Below, in pieces: positions 1-7,276 of a stretch of DNA of 8,058 nucleotides. A program made the position numbers and the translations under genes. Source of the DNA: an uncultured bacterium. Lineage in GTDB: Bacteria > Patescibacteriota > Gracilibacteria > UBA4473. The stretch's first letter is position 1; each line of letters opens with the position of its first letter. The notes beneath the pieces were generated by a model, which ran no database searches, was not told where the DNA came from, and was given only the letters and a program-made list of their open reading frames with translations. The stretch is from contig CAMZKS010000017.1 of the NCBI GenBank assembly GCA_947311285.1, forward strand, positions 1-8,058. Direction: 5' to 3'.

Positions 1-2
1 AT

Positions 3-1356
3 ACTACAACTACTTGGCTCGGGAAATGTCCGAACTGTGGAGCGTTCAATACCTTAAAAGAGTTTAGAGAGGCTAAATTAAAAACCGAAGGTGGCAGCAC
101 CTTGCAAACGGGTGTTGATTTAACTTTGAATGAAAACCAGCGGGCCGCCGATACGACTGGGAATATTAAGCGACTAGAAGTGGGCCAAGCAGAGATTGAT
201 CGAGTTTTAGGAGGCGGATTTTTCCCTGGTTCTATCACTTTATTTGGCGGTCACCCTGGAATCGGAAAATCAACTTTAGCCCTACAAATGTTTTTAGAAT
301 TAAAAGATGGATTCTATTTTTCTGGCGAAGAAAGTTGCGACCAAGTATTTAACCGTGCCGAAAGGTTACTCGATGGTACCGAAAGCCCTCCCTCAATCAT
401 CCTCAGCGGGAGGGCGGAAATTCGGAAACGAATATTCTCTACCAATGCGCTTGAAGATATTATTACCACCGTACAAGCTCATCACCCACCGTTTGTGGTC
501 GTTGATTCTATTCAAATGGTCGGGTTAGCAGAAAGTCGATTTGGCTCAGTGAGTCAGATACGAGAAAATGCCGAGGTATTGCTAAAACTCGCGAAATCCA
601 CTAATACAACGATTCTTGTTATCGGACATGTTACAAAAAAACGACGAACTGGCTGGCCCAAAAGTATTAGAACATTTGGTAGATGTAGTGCTTTATTTGG
701 AGGGCGAAAGAAATTCGGAACTAAGATTATTGCGAGCACCCAAGAATCGTTTTGGCTCTACTTTAGAGGTTGGTGTATTTGAAATGCGAGGCTCGGGTTT
801 ACAAGCCTTGAGCAATCCTGCTGAATTCTTTTTAGCCGAACGCGCCCTAGATACCCAAGGTTCTGTAATTACGGCCTTACGAGATGGAGTACGGAACTTT
901 GTCCTAGAAATACAGGTATTAACCGTTAAAACCAATTTTGGCCAACCAAGGCGCACTTCACACGGCTTTGATTTAAGTAAGTTCCACTTATTGCTCGCGG
1001 TTGTAGCCAAGTTCACTCCTTTTACTTGCGAACAACATGACGCTTATTTAAATATTGTTGGAGGCTTAAAAATAACTGATCCTGCAGCAGATTTAGCGAT
1101 TGTGGCCGCAGTTCTGTCTTCTCGGCTTGAAAAAGAAATTCCGACAGATACAGTCGTACTTGGCGAAGTGGGGTTATCGGGTGAAGTCCGGCGTGTGCAA
1201 CAACTTGATGCCCGCTTAATTGAAATTGATAAACTGGGCTTCAAGCGAGTTATTTGCCCAAATGTCCCTAAAGGCGTTGAGACCCCCAAAGGCTTAGAAA
1301 TTAAGTCGATTAAAAGTGTCGCGCAGCTTATACCTGTTTTATTTAGTAACCATTAA
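3..1356 (+). CDS. radA: DNA repair protein RadA/Sms, 5'-partial and frameshifted
   Basis: RadA is a RecA-like ATPase that processes recombination intermediates and promotes branch migration. The reading frame is open from base 3, so the start codon and first zinc-finger Cys pair lie upstream; the second pair (GKCPNCG) is visible at the left edge. Walker A (GHPGIGKST) is at 249-275, Walker B is PFVVVDSIQ, the RadA-specific KNRFG motif is at 742-756, and the C-terminal Lon-like domain includes DPAADLAIVAA and GEVGLSGEVRRV. About 450 codons are visible against roughly 460 for a typical RadA, so only some 20 residues are missing. The gene lies in two frames: frame 3 to about base 641 (which otherwise runs to a stop at 780-782), then frame 1 to the stop at 1354-1356. 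Dropping one A from the A7 run restores GHVTKNDELAGPK, which fits the family. The cause could be sequencing error, a real mutation or slippage. The VIT gene follows after 3 bases, probably in one operon. Identity is very secure. Confidence 0.93.
385..415. repeat. Perfect 8-bp inverted repeat inside radA
   Basis: GCCCTCCC (385-392) and GGGAGGGC (408-415) are perfect complements separated by 15 bases. They lie in a part of radA between the GEES motif and Walker B where the protein looks longer than usual (residues SPPSIILSGRAEIRKR). No T-run follows, so this is not a terminator. It could be a small palindromic insertion or chance; no second copy was noticed in the window. Confidence 0.5.
633..660 (+). 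other. Frameshift site in radA at an A7 homopolymer
   Basis: Seven A's occupy 635-641. Upstream, codons in frame 3 read GHVTKK and then lose similarity (RRTGWPKS). Downstream, codons in frame 1 read NDELAGPKVLEHLVD, the conserved RadA continuation. Exactly one surplus base, most simply one extra A, accounts for the break. Both halves otherwise keep intact RadA motifs, so decay, if real, is very recent. A homopolymer sequencing or assembly error is the simplest explanation; transcriptional slippage or +1 recoding cannot be excluded from the sequence. Confidence 0.85.
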
Positions 1357-1359
1357 ACT

Positions 1360-2115
1360 ATGTCTAAAAAATTAGAAAAATTCGAAACCCATGACGAACT
1401 TATCGCTCATAAACAATCCGTGTTTGGAAAGTATCAAAAATTTGTACCAGAATTTGTATATGGTGGGATAGATGGTGCCGTTACAACCTTTGCTGTGGTG
1501 GCCGCTGCGGCAGGAGCAGAATTGGGCGCAAGCGTCGTACTTATTTTAGGTGTTTCTAATATGCTGTCCGACGGACTCTCTATGTCTATTGGTAGTTTTT
1601 TATCAACTAAATCCGAACGTGAACAGTACGACCACATTGAGGCCGAAGAATATGAAGAGACACTAAAATTCCCTGAAGCGGAAACGGAAGAAATTAGAGA
1701 AATTTATACTGCTAAAGGTTTTAGTGGTAATTTATTAGAAAAGATTGTGCAACATGTAGTCGCGGATAAAGACTTATGGGTGAGTGAGATGATGGTCGGA
1801 GAGCACGGTATGATACGAGAAGAAAAACACCCTAGCGCCAACGCTTTAATGACGTTCGTGTCTTTTTGTATCTTAGGATTCATTCCTATTAGCCCTTACG
1901 TTTATGCCTTAGTAACCAAAACTGAACTCCCTAATGCTTTTACCGTTGCCTGTATTAGTACCGCGTTCGCCTTTACATTAATTGGCTATCTTAAAGGCTT
2001 AGTGACTCAAACAAACAAAATAAAAGCTATACTCGAAACGTTATTACTCGGAGGCATTGCCGCGGGTGTCGCCTACCTAGTTGGTGACTGGCTTGAAAAA
2101 TTAATTTTAGGCTAA
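1360..2115 (+). CDS. VIT1/CCC1-family Fe2+/Mn2+ transporter
   Basis: A 251-residue membrane protein of the VIT/CCC1 (DUF125) family, which exports ferrous iron or manganese from the cytoplasm. TM1 (about 32-54) has the family GGIDG motif with Asp38. TM2 (about 57-80) carries GVSNMLSDGLSMSIG, with Met and Asp residues like those lining the transport path in plant VIT1. A hydrophilic segment at about 84-155, rich in Glu (EREQYDHIEAEEYEE) and containing MMVGEHG with Met144, Met145 and Glu148, corresponds to the cytoplasmic metal-binding helices of VIT1. Three hydrophobic segments follow (about 160-185, 192-212 and 222-246), giving five in all as expected. The ATG at 1360 lies 3 bases after the radA stop with no Shine-Dalgarno site, so translation is probably coupled to radA. 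The metal cannot be decided from sequence alone. Confidence 0.9.
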   Translation: MSKKLEKFETHDELIAHKQSVFGKYQKFVPEFVYGGIDGAVTTFAVVAAAAGAELGASVVLILGVSNMLSDGLSMSIGSFLSTKSEREQYDHIEAEEYEETLKFPEAETEEIREIYTAKGFSGNLLEKIVQHVVADKDLWVSEMMVGEHGMIREEKHPSANALMTFVSFCILGFIPISPYVYALVTKTELPNAFTVACISTAFAFTLIGYLKGLVTQTNKIKAILETLLLGGIAAGVAYLVGDWLEKLILG

Positions 2116-2121
2116 GAAATC

Positions 2122-2796
2122 TTAATTTAAAATAGTCTCTTGAATATCGAGGCTTTCGGATTCACCATTAAGAAACGTGTCATTAGACCCTCGGCTACGA
2201 AGATCTAGCAAGTTCAAACAGTTTTGTTTTTCAGGACTGATAAGTCCCGGGGTATTATTACTGGCCGTAGCCACTTTATCACACCAACGAGCATCGCTAG
2301 TTTCAAGTGCTTTTTGGGTGAATACCCCATTCTGACAAGCCTTACGTTGAAACTCATTTGTAATTTTTTCACATAAGCCAATATTTTTATTTTTAATGGC
2401 CTTCGTATAATGAAATTGATTTTTACAATTTTCCGCTTCACCAACCGGAAGGGCATCGCACAAAGTATCGGATTGTAATAATTGAGCCTCTTTTTGAGTC
2501 GTATTAGCGACACAATTATCAACCGCTCTTGTTACACAACCTTGGAAATTTGCGTCTTGCACCAACCAGGTCGGAGTGCTTTTTATTTTTTGCATATATT
2601 TCTCGTAATAAGGACTGCCAATGGGGCTATCGCTTTCTGATATTTTGACCGATATAGAGTCCGCCCCAGTTTGTACTACTTCATAATTAAATCTCTCTTC
2701 CTTTTCTGACGGTGAAGAATAATTCATTAGGTAATAAAACCCAGGAGGAATCATTAGAATTAGAACCACTAAAAGTAATAAATGTTTAACTTGCAT
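2122..2796 (-). CDS. Membrane-anchored protein with paired-cysteine repeats, function unknown
   Basis: No known function recognised. I chose the ATG at 2796 (224 residues): it places a hydrophobic anchor (about residues 5-25, LLLLVVLILMIPPGFYY) at the very N-terminus and lies 2 bases after the stop of the upstream gene. An ATG at 2841 in the same frame would add 15 residues and overlap that gene. After the anchor comes a polar linker (26-80), then a domain with eight Cys at 87, 95, 113, 124, 142, 154, 172 and 193. They form four pairs, and the last three share a pattern like xLCxxL/I...C...A with a period near 29-30 residues (Cys113, 142, 172). The even number of Cys in a presumably extracytoplasmic protein suggests disulfides, or possibly metal binding. 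It is probably co-transcribed with, and may act with, the upstream surface protein. The 3' end converges on the VIT gene with a 6-base gap. Confidence 0.75.
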   Translation of the reverse strand: MQVKHLLLLVVLILMIPPGFYYLMNYSSPSEKEERFNYEVVQTGADSISVKISESDSPIGSPYYEKYMQKIKSTPTWLVQDANFQGCVTRAVDNCVANTTQKEAQLLQSDTLCDALPVGEAENCKNQFHYTKAIKNKNIGLCEKITNEFQRKACQNGVFTQKALETSDARWCDKVATASNNTPGLISPEKQNCLNLLDLRSRGSNDTFLNGESESLDIQETILN

Positions 2797-2798
2797 GT

Positions 2799-3800
2799 TT
2801 AATAATTGAGGAAAATTGGAATACCAGAGATAACGTAACACAAAATAATTTCAGCCCCATTTTGATTCATTCCGGCCCAAAACCCTTGATATCCACTAGC
2901 CTGACAAGTGGCATCTGCGCTTTCTGTTCGGCCTAATGTTTGCGTTGTGATTTTATAAATATCTATACGAGGTGTCCCAAAACAATTTAAACCATTTCCA
3001 TCACAATAAGACGGAGATGACACTTTTTGATTTACGTTTAATCCCCCTGGTGAGCGGACATACACTTGATTCGTTGCGGTTAACCACAAGTCAGGGGCCC
3101 CATTAACGGAGTCCGCATCATTGGTTCCTCCTTGATCGGGCCACCCCAACAAATTACCTCCTATTTGCACTCCAGATCCATCCCATGGATCGGCCGCCGT
3201 TATTACACTTCTCCCCCGTAATGGACCACCGATATCAAGTGTTTGAGTTGGCACCGGAACACCAATTCCAACGTAACCAGAGGCCCGATAAATATTAGAT
3301 CCAGCAGCAGTCCATTCACCTCCACCGCCGCCACCAGCGGAAACTAAGGTTCCATCCGCGTACATAAAATTGGTTGCTTTCACAATCCCTGCCACCGTTA
3401 AGGCTTGTTCAGGAGAAGCATCTCCGACACCAACATTCCCCGTACCAAAATTAATGTTACCACCACTTTCCGCCCACAAACTTGTAGTCGTTACGTTCGT
3501 CAACAGGGATCCGTCCCCAATAAAAGCCGCTGCTCGAACGTTCCCATTCACTTCTAATTTTTCCGATGGAATAAATCCGTCAGCCAAACCAATACCATAA
3601 TTATCATCTATCAAAAGGCTGGTATTTCTATCATCTCTATCAATCCCTACCAAGGTTTTAATAATTCCATTAAATTCCAGCGCGGACATAGCGCTTCCAG
3701 GAGATTTTGAAGGTATAAAATCAATATTATTAATAGCTGCCTGAGCCACTGAGGCAACGAGTAATCCTAATAGTAATCCACTAAAGAGTCCCTGTTTCAT
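2799..3800 (-). CDS. Secreted protein with tail-fibre-like beta repeats
   Basis: 333 residues. A signal peptide is clear: MKQ, a hydrophobic core at about 5-18, and a likely cut after AQA at residue 21. The body holds at least three divergent copies of a repeat of about 35 residues seen in phage tail fibres and bacterial surface fibres: residues 67-103 (NYGIGLADG...KLEVNGNVRAAAFIGDGSLLTNV), 121-155 (GNVGVGDASPEQALTVAG...) and 175-208 (GYVGIGVPVPTQTLDIGG...). The shared core is G-x-V/I-G-I/V-G, then P-x-Q-x-L-x-V/I-x-G. A Gly-rich linker (156-161) separates the second and third. The C-terminal part carries four Cys (266, 273, 299, 321), perhaps a disulfide-bonded tip. I infer a cell-surface or exported fibre-like protein, perhaps for attachment. 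No chaperone-of-endosialidase autocleavage domain was recognised. Next downstream, 2 bases away, is the Cys-repeat protein. Confidence 0.8.
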   Translation of the reverse strand: MKQGLFSGLLLGLLVASVAQAAINNIDFIPSKSPGSAMSALEFNGIIKTLVGIDRDDRNTSLLIDDNYGIGLADGFIPSEKLEVNGNVRAAAFIGDGSLLTNVTTTSLWAESGGNINFGTGNVGVGDASPEQALTVAGIVKATNFMYADGTLVSAGGGGGGEWTAAGSNIYRASGYVGIGVPVPTQTLDIGGPLRGRSVITAADPWDGSGVQIGGNLLGWPDQGGTNDADSVNGAPDLWLTATNQVYVRSPGGLNVNQKVSSPSYCDGNGLNCFGTPRIDIYKITTQTLGRTESADATCQASGYQGFWAGMNQNGAEIILCYVISGIPIFLNY

Positions 3801-3918
3801 TAAATATACTTTAAGGCGTTATGGCTATGGGCAAAAGCGTTTGGGGTTGCCAAATGACTCAAAAAACAGTGTTGCCCTTTTTCCCCGGACCTAGATGCCT
3901 GTCTACGCAGGGAAGATT
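3801..3918. other. Intergenic spacer with alternative hairpins
   Basis: This is the 118-base gap between the valS stop and the secreted-protein start. GGGCAA (3829-3834) can pair with TTGCCC (3872-3877), which on the + strand is followed by TTTTT (3878-3882). Its last five bases GGCAA can instead pair with a nearer TTGCC (3847-3851), and TTTGG/CCAAA (3840-3844/3850-3854) forms a third small hairpin. CCTG/CAGG (3898-3901/3908-3911) lies just after the valS stop. On the minus strand, the strand of the flanking genes, no hairpin is followed by a T-run, so I do not call a terminator. The role is unknown; it may be an mRNA processing or structural element. Confidence 0.35.
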
Positions 3919-6900
3919 TTAACTTAAGGTCTTAAGTTCTAATTCCGCCTGCTCTAAGTGCTTTCGAGTTTCGGCCACCAAATGCGCTGGAGCCTTGTCT
4001 GTGTAACTTGAATTACTCAGTCGTCCCTTCAAACCTGCAACTTTTTTTTCTAATTCTAGTTTTAATTTTTCAATTCGAGCCCTTTCCGCATCTTCATCAA
4101 AAGGCACTTCCACAAAGATCTCTAAACCGTCCACCATCGTTGTGGCTCTTTGTTCTGGCGCAACTAAGTTTGCGCCCACCTCAAACTCTGAAAGATTGGC
4201 CAAAGCCGCAATAAGGGCCCGAGAAGCAGCAATATGAGCTTCATCCGACTTAATACCCGCCATGATCTTATCTTTAGGATTTATTCCTTTTTCCGCTCGA
4301 ATGGTTCTGATTGCGCTCACAATATTTTGTACGGTTTCAAAGTTTTCTATAGCCGTTTCACTCATAAATCCGGCTACAGGATACGTTGCCGCCATAAGTG
4401 AGTTTTCATCAAACAACTCTTGCCAACACTGCTCTGTGATAAACGGACACAAGGGATGTGTTAATTTCAAAATTTCAGCGAGAACAAATCTTAATACTTC
4501 TAAATTAGGTTCTACTTTAGCCGCCTCTAAATACCAAGCACAAAACTCATTCCACACGAAATGATAAATTTTATCACCCGCCGCTGAAATTTCATAAGCC
4601 TCTAGATGGTTTGCAATTTCGGTCGAAACCACGCTCAATCGAGATAAAATCCAAGCATCGGCCAGACTTAAATTTTCAGAGACCGCTCTCAAAGGAACCG
4701 TTCTCTCGTAGAGACCGGTCTCGGTATTTTCCGACTGCATACCGACAAATCGAGTCGCATTCCATAATTTATTTACGAAATTCCTATAACCTTTAATTTT
4801 GTTTTCACCAATAGGAATGGGATTCCCAGGACTTGAACCAATCACTAAAGCTAAACGAACCGCATCAGCTCCAAATTTTTCAATCATGCCAATCGGATCT
4901 ATTCCATTTCCTTTTGATTTTGACATTTTTTTACCGTGTTCGTCCGTCACCATACCGTGTAGATAAACGGTATGAAATGGAAACTTGTTAGTCGCATAAC
5001 GCCCGAACATAATCATTCGAGCCACCCAGAAGAATAAAATATCCCAACCGGTTTCTAGTACGTCTGTACCCTGCCCATTAACCGAGTTGTTATAGAATTT
5101 TTGTAAATCTGGAGCGTCATTATTTGGCCAACCAAGGGTTGAAAAAGGCCATAAGGCCGAACTAAACCATGTATCTAAAGTGTCTTCGTCTTGTCTTAAA
5201 TTCGGAACATCTGGCGCTTGGAAAATCGGCCATCGATCAATTAATCCGTGTGGTAATTTTGAATTTTTAGAGCGTTTCTCAAAAATCTCACTCGTTTCAC
5301 CTCCATCACGCAACACTTGCAAAACAGAATAAATTGAACGATTGGCCACAAATACAATTTTACCATTTGAACGAACTTCTTTAAGTTTTTCTAAACCAAT
5401 CCTTAAGCGTTCCACAAACACCTCAAAATTTTCACCTTTACCGTGTTCTTTACAGTATTTTATGGCGGCCACTCGACCGATTTCTTCAATCGTCATACCG
5501 GCTACTTCTTTGGTGTCATACGAACTTAGTTCTTCAATATGAACCACCTTCACACCAAGACCAGCGGCAATAATGTCAGCCGTTTCAGTGTTTCTTGCGG
5601 ATTTTCCCGTTACAATCACGCCCACTTTTTCTGATTTTAGTACTTCAATCATGTCCCTTGCATGAGCTTGCCCTTTTTCGGTTAACGGATCATCAAGCCC
5701 TTGCACCTTTTCATCACGATTCCCCACGCTTTCACCGTGCCGAACAAAGATAATTTCTTGCTCTTCTGCTAAATGAATCTGATTTTTTTCGTCATACCAA
5801 ACCGGTATCCGATGTCCCCACCAAATCTGACGAGAAATACACGAATCTTGCAGGTTATCGATCCATCTAAAATATTCTTTATTAAACCGTTCTGGGATAA
5901 TTTGAACGGACGGATCTTCTCCTTTAAAGCCTCGTACCGCGGCTTGCATTTGCTTTTTAAGGGTCGTTTTCCCATCTACCTCATGCGTGTATTCTTTTTC
6001 TACCATAATAAACCACTGCGGCGAAATCATCGGCTCTACCACACAACCTGACCGGTAGCACAAAGGCACTCGGTGGCTATAATTAGTATCTTTACCGACC
6101 AGTAAGCCTTTTTCTTCTAGCAATTTACCCGACACATTACGCGCTTTTTTCACAAACATTCCGGCCACTGGGCCGGCTACATCTGTCATATTGCCTGCAA
6201 AATCTATCTTTTGAATGAAAAATTCGTCTAATTTTAGACGCTTAGCCAAATCGTAATCATCGGCTGAATGCGACGCTGATATCGTCATCGCACCTGATCC
6301 TTTTTCCGGATCAATAATTTCGTCGGCTATAACAAAAAAATCTCGCTCTCCGGCATAGGTTTCGGCCGTAAACTTTTGACCCACTAAATCAGAGCCTTTA
6401 TTCGTGCTAATAATTTCATATTTAGCATCTCTATCTAAAAAATTAAGCGTTTTAAATAATTTTTCTTTATCGTCATACAAACGCTTAATCACTATATAAT
6501 TTTCACCTGTAGAGTTCTCAAACTCAATGTAGTCTTCATCTGGATGTACAATCAGTGGTGAGTTTGCACACTTCGTTTCTGGACGCACCGTCCCCATAAT
6601 AAATTTGCCACACTTGATGTAGTAAAAAGGCTCTTTTGCTTCGTCGTATTCTAGTTCGTCATCAGAAATCACCGATTGTGCGCCCGTTGACCAGTTAATT
6701 AAACGATAACCTCGTTCAATTAAGCCGTCTTTATATAAATCTTTAAAAATTTTATTAACCGCAAAATTACGAGATTCGTCAAACGTGTAGGCTTCCCGAC
6801 TCCAGTCGAGCCACGCCCCCATCCGCTTCATTTGATTCACAATGTTGTTGTGCTTTTGATCGGCAAACGCCTTAGCATCTCCCATAAACGCTTCACGAGT

Positions 6901-7209
6901 TGGCCACTGCTCACGCGACGTTTTACCGTGATGCTTAATCACCACGTTTTCCGTGGCAATCGCCGCGTGATCGGTTCCCGGTAACCACAAAACTTCATGC
7001 CCTTGCATTTTTTTATAACGGGTCATGATATCTTGAATCGCCAACATGGCCGCGTGCCCCAAGTGTAGCTCTCCTGTTACATTCGGTGGTGGCAGAGGAA
7101 TTGTAAAAGGCGGCTTGTCCGAAGTTTCATCTGCGCGCATCGCGCCGGAATCCTCCCACGCTTTATAAATATCGGCTTCTGAATTCAAATGATTATAGGC
7201 TTTATCCAT
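3919..7209 (-). CDS. valS: Valyl-tRNA synthetase with inserted histidine-phosphatase-like domain
   Basis: A class I aminoacyl-tRNA synthetase that charges tRNA-Val with valine in the cytoplasm. 1096 residues, longer than the usual 880-950. Order: N-terminal catalytic half with PPPNVTGELHLGH (HIGH-type signature, HLGH 49-52); CP1 editing domain (about 200-345) with RPET at 209-212 and HSADDYD at 314-320; RSGCVVEPMISPQWF (386-400); SRQIWWGHRIPVWYD (459-473); the inserted domain (about 484-659); DEDTLDTWFSSALWPFSTLGWP (674-695); KMSKS at 761-765; the anticodon-binding helical domain (about 845-950); and a C-terminal coiled-coil arm (about 1036-1096). The ATG at 7209 gives a typical N-terminus and has no Shine-Dalgarno site. 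It lies 14 bases after the T-run of a leader terminator, so expression is probably set by the Val-codon attenuator upstream. The two surface-protein genes lie downstream on the same strand. ValRS rather than IleRS or LeuRS is supported by the overall motif set. Confidence 0.97.
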   Translation of the reverse strand: MDKAYNHLNSEADIYKAWEDSGAMRADETSDKPPFTIPLPPPNVTGELHLGHAAMLAIQDIMTRYKKMQGHEVLWLPGTDHAAIATENVVIKHHGKTSREQWPTREAFMGDAKAFADQKHNNIVNQMKRMGAWLDWSREAYTFDESRNFAVNKIFKDLYKDGLIERGYRLINWSTGAQSVISDDELEYDEAKEPFYYIKCGKFIMGTVRPETKCANSPLIVHPDEDYIEFENSTGENYIVIKRLYDDKEKLFKTLNFLDRDAKYEIISTNKGSDLVGQKFTAETYAGERDFFVIADEIIDPEKGSGAMTISASHSADDYDLAKRLKLDEFFIQKIDFAGNMTDVAGPVAGMFVKKARNVSGKLLEEKGLLVGKDTNYSHRVPLCYRSGCVVEPMISPQWFIMVEKEYTHEVDGKTTLKKQMQAAVRGFKGEDPSVQIIPERFNKEYFRWIDNLQDSCISRQIWWGHRIPVWYDEKNQIHLAEEQEIIFVRHGESVGNRDEKVQGLDDPLTEKGQAHARDMIEVLKSEKVGVIVTGKSARNTETADIIAAGLGVKVVHIEELSSYDTKEVAGMTIEEIGRVAAIKYCKEHGKGENFEVFVERLRIGLEKLKEVRSNGKIVFVANRSIYSVLQVLRDGGETSEIFEKRSKNSKLPHGLIDRWPIFQAPDVPNLRQDEDTLDTWFSSALWPFSTLGWPNNDAPDLQKFYNNSVNGQGTDVLETGWDILFFWVARMIMFGRYATNKFPFHTVYLHGMVTDEHGKKMSKSKGNGIDPIGMIEKFGADAVRLALVIGSSPGNPIPIGENKIKGYRNFVNKLWNATRFVGMQSENTETGLYERTVPLRAVSENLSLADAWILSRLSVVSTEIANHLEAYEISAAGDKIYHFVWNEFCAWYLEAAKVEPNLEVLRFVLAEILKLTHPLCPFITEQCWQELFDENSLMAATYPVAGFMSETAIENFETVQNIVSAIRTIRAEKGINPKDKIMAGIKSDEAHIAASRALIAALANLSEFEVGANLVAPEQRATTMVDGLEIFVEVPFDEDAERARIEKLKLELEKKVAGLKGRLSNSSYTDKAPAHLVAETRKHLEQAELELKTLS
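5233..5760 (-). other. Histidine-phosphatase-like domain inserted in ValRS
   Basis: Residues about 484-659 of ValRS. The insert starts with EIIFVRHGESVGN, the RHG signature in which the first His (His491) is normally phosphorylated in histidine phosphatases and phosphoglycerate mutases. It continues with GLDDPLTEKGQAHARDM, matching the family D-x-P-L-T-x-x-G segment. The strand VIVTGKSARNTETADII supplies Arg539 and Thr543 at the usual R...TA positions, and EELSSYDTKEVAGMT supplies the acidic segment. The strand that usually ends in VxHGG reads VFVANRS (619-625), so Asn623 stands where the second catalytic His would be. The insert lies between WYD and DEDTLDTWFSS, where ordinary ValRS has only a short connection, and the reading frame is unbroken. 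Family membership is clear; loss of activity is inferred. Confidence 0.88.
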
Positions 7210-7223
7210 GGTAAAATTAGTTT

Positions 7224-7247
7224 AAAAAAAACCCGCGCTAAGGCGAG
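7224..7247 (-). terminator. Leader terminator (attenuator) before valS
   Basis: On the minus strand, CTCGC (7247-7243) pairs with GCGGG (7236-7232) around the loop CTTAGC, with one U-G pair, followed by eight T's (7231-7224). A G-U and an A-U pair can extend the base of the stem. It lies between the promoter and the valS ATG, 14 bases upstream of that ATG, so it can only act as a conditional terminator of valS. Its 5' arm is shared with the antiterminator stem. Confidence 0.75.
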
Positions 7248-7271
7248 CTAAAAACTTCGAAGTCTCACCTT
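7240..7271 (-). promoter_or_regulatory. Antiterminator stem of the valS attenuator
   Basis: On the minus strand, AAGGTGAG (7271-7264) is complementary over eight bases, with one U-G pair, to CTCGCCTT (7247-7240). The second arm contains the whole 5' arm of the terminator, so the two stems exclude each other. AAGGTGAG begins 5 bases after the stop codon of the leader peptide, within the expected footprint of a ribosome that has reached that stop, but is free when a ribosome halts on the Val codons. The pairing is seen directly; the switching is inferred. Confidence 0.7.
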
Positions 7272-7276
7272 CTCAC

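Noticed and set aside
635..642. Programmed -1 frameshift at A_AAA_AAA_C in radA
   Set aside because: A -1 shift from the upstream frame reaches a stop at 668-670 and does not give RadA sequence. The downstream frame requires a +1 shift (one base skipped) or removal of one A.
2113..2124. Bidirectional terminator between the convergent VIT and Cys-repeat genes
   Set aside because: TAAG/CTTA in TAAGAAATCTTA gives only a 4-bp AT-rich stem, and the stop codons are 6 bases apart; not enough to call a terminator.
2797..2841. Upstream ATG at 2841 as the start of the Cys-repeat protein
   Set aside because: It would overlap the upstream gene by 43 bases and add a polar stretch before the hydrophobic anchor; the ATG at 2796 gives a normal anchor and a 2-base gap.
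3370..3600. Open frame on the + strand opposite the secreted fibre-like protein
   Set aside because: It is antisense to a gene with a clear signal peptide and repeats and shows no recognisable protein features; judged a shadow frame.
3829..3882. Rho-independent terminator on the + strand
   Set aside because: The 6-bp GGGCAA/TTGCCC stem is followed by five T's, but its loop is 37 bases and no + strand gene ends nearby, so there is nothing for it to terminate.
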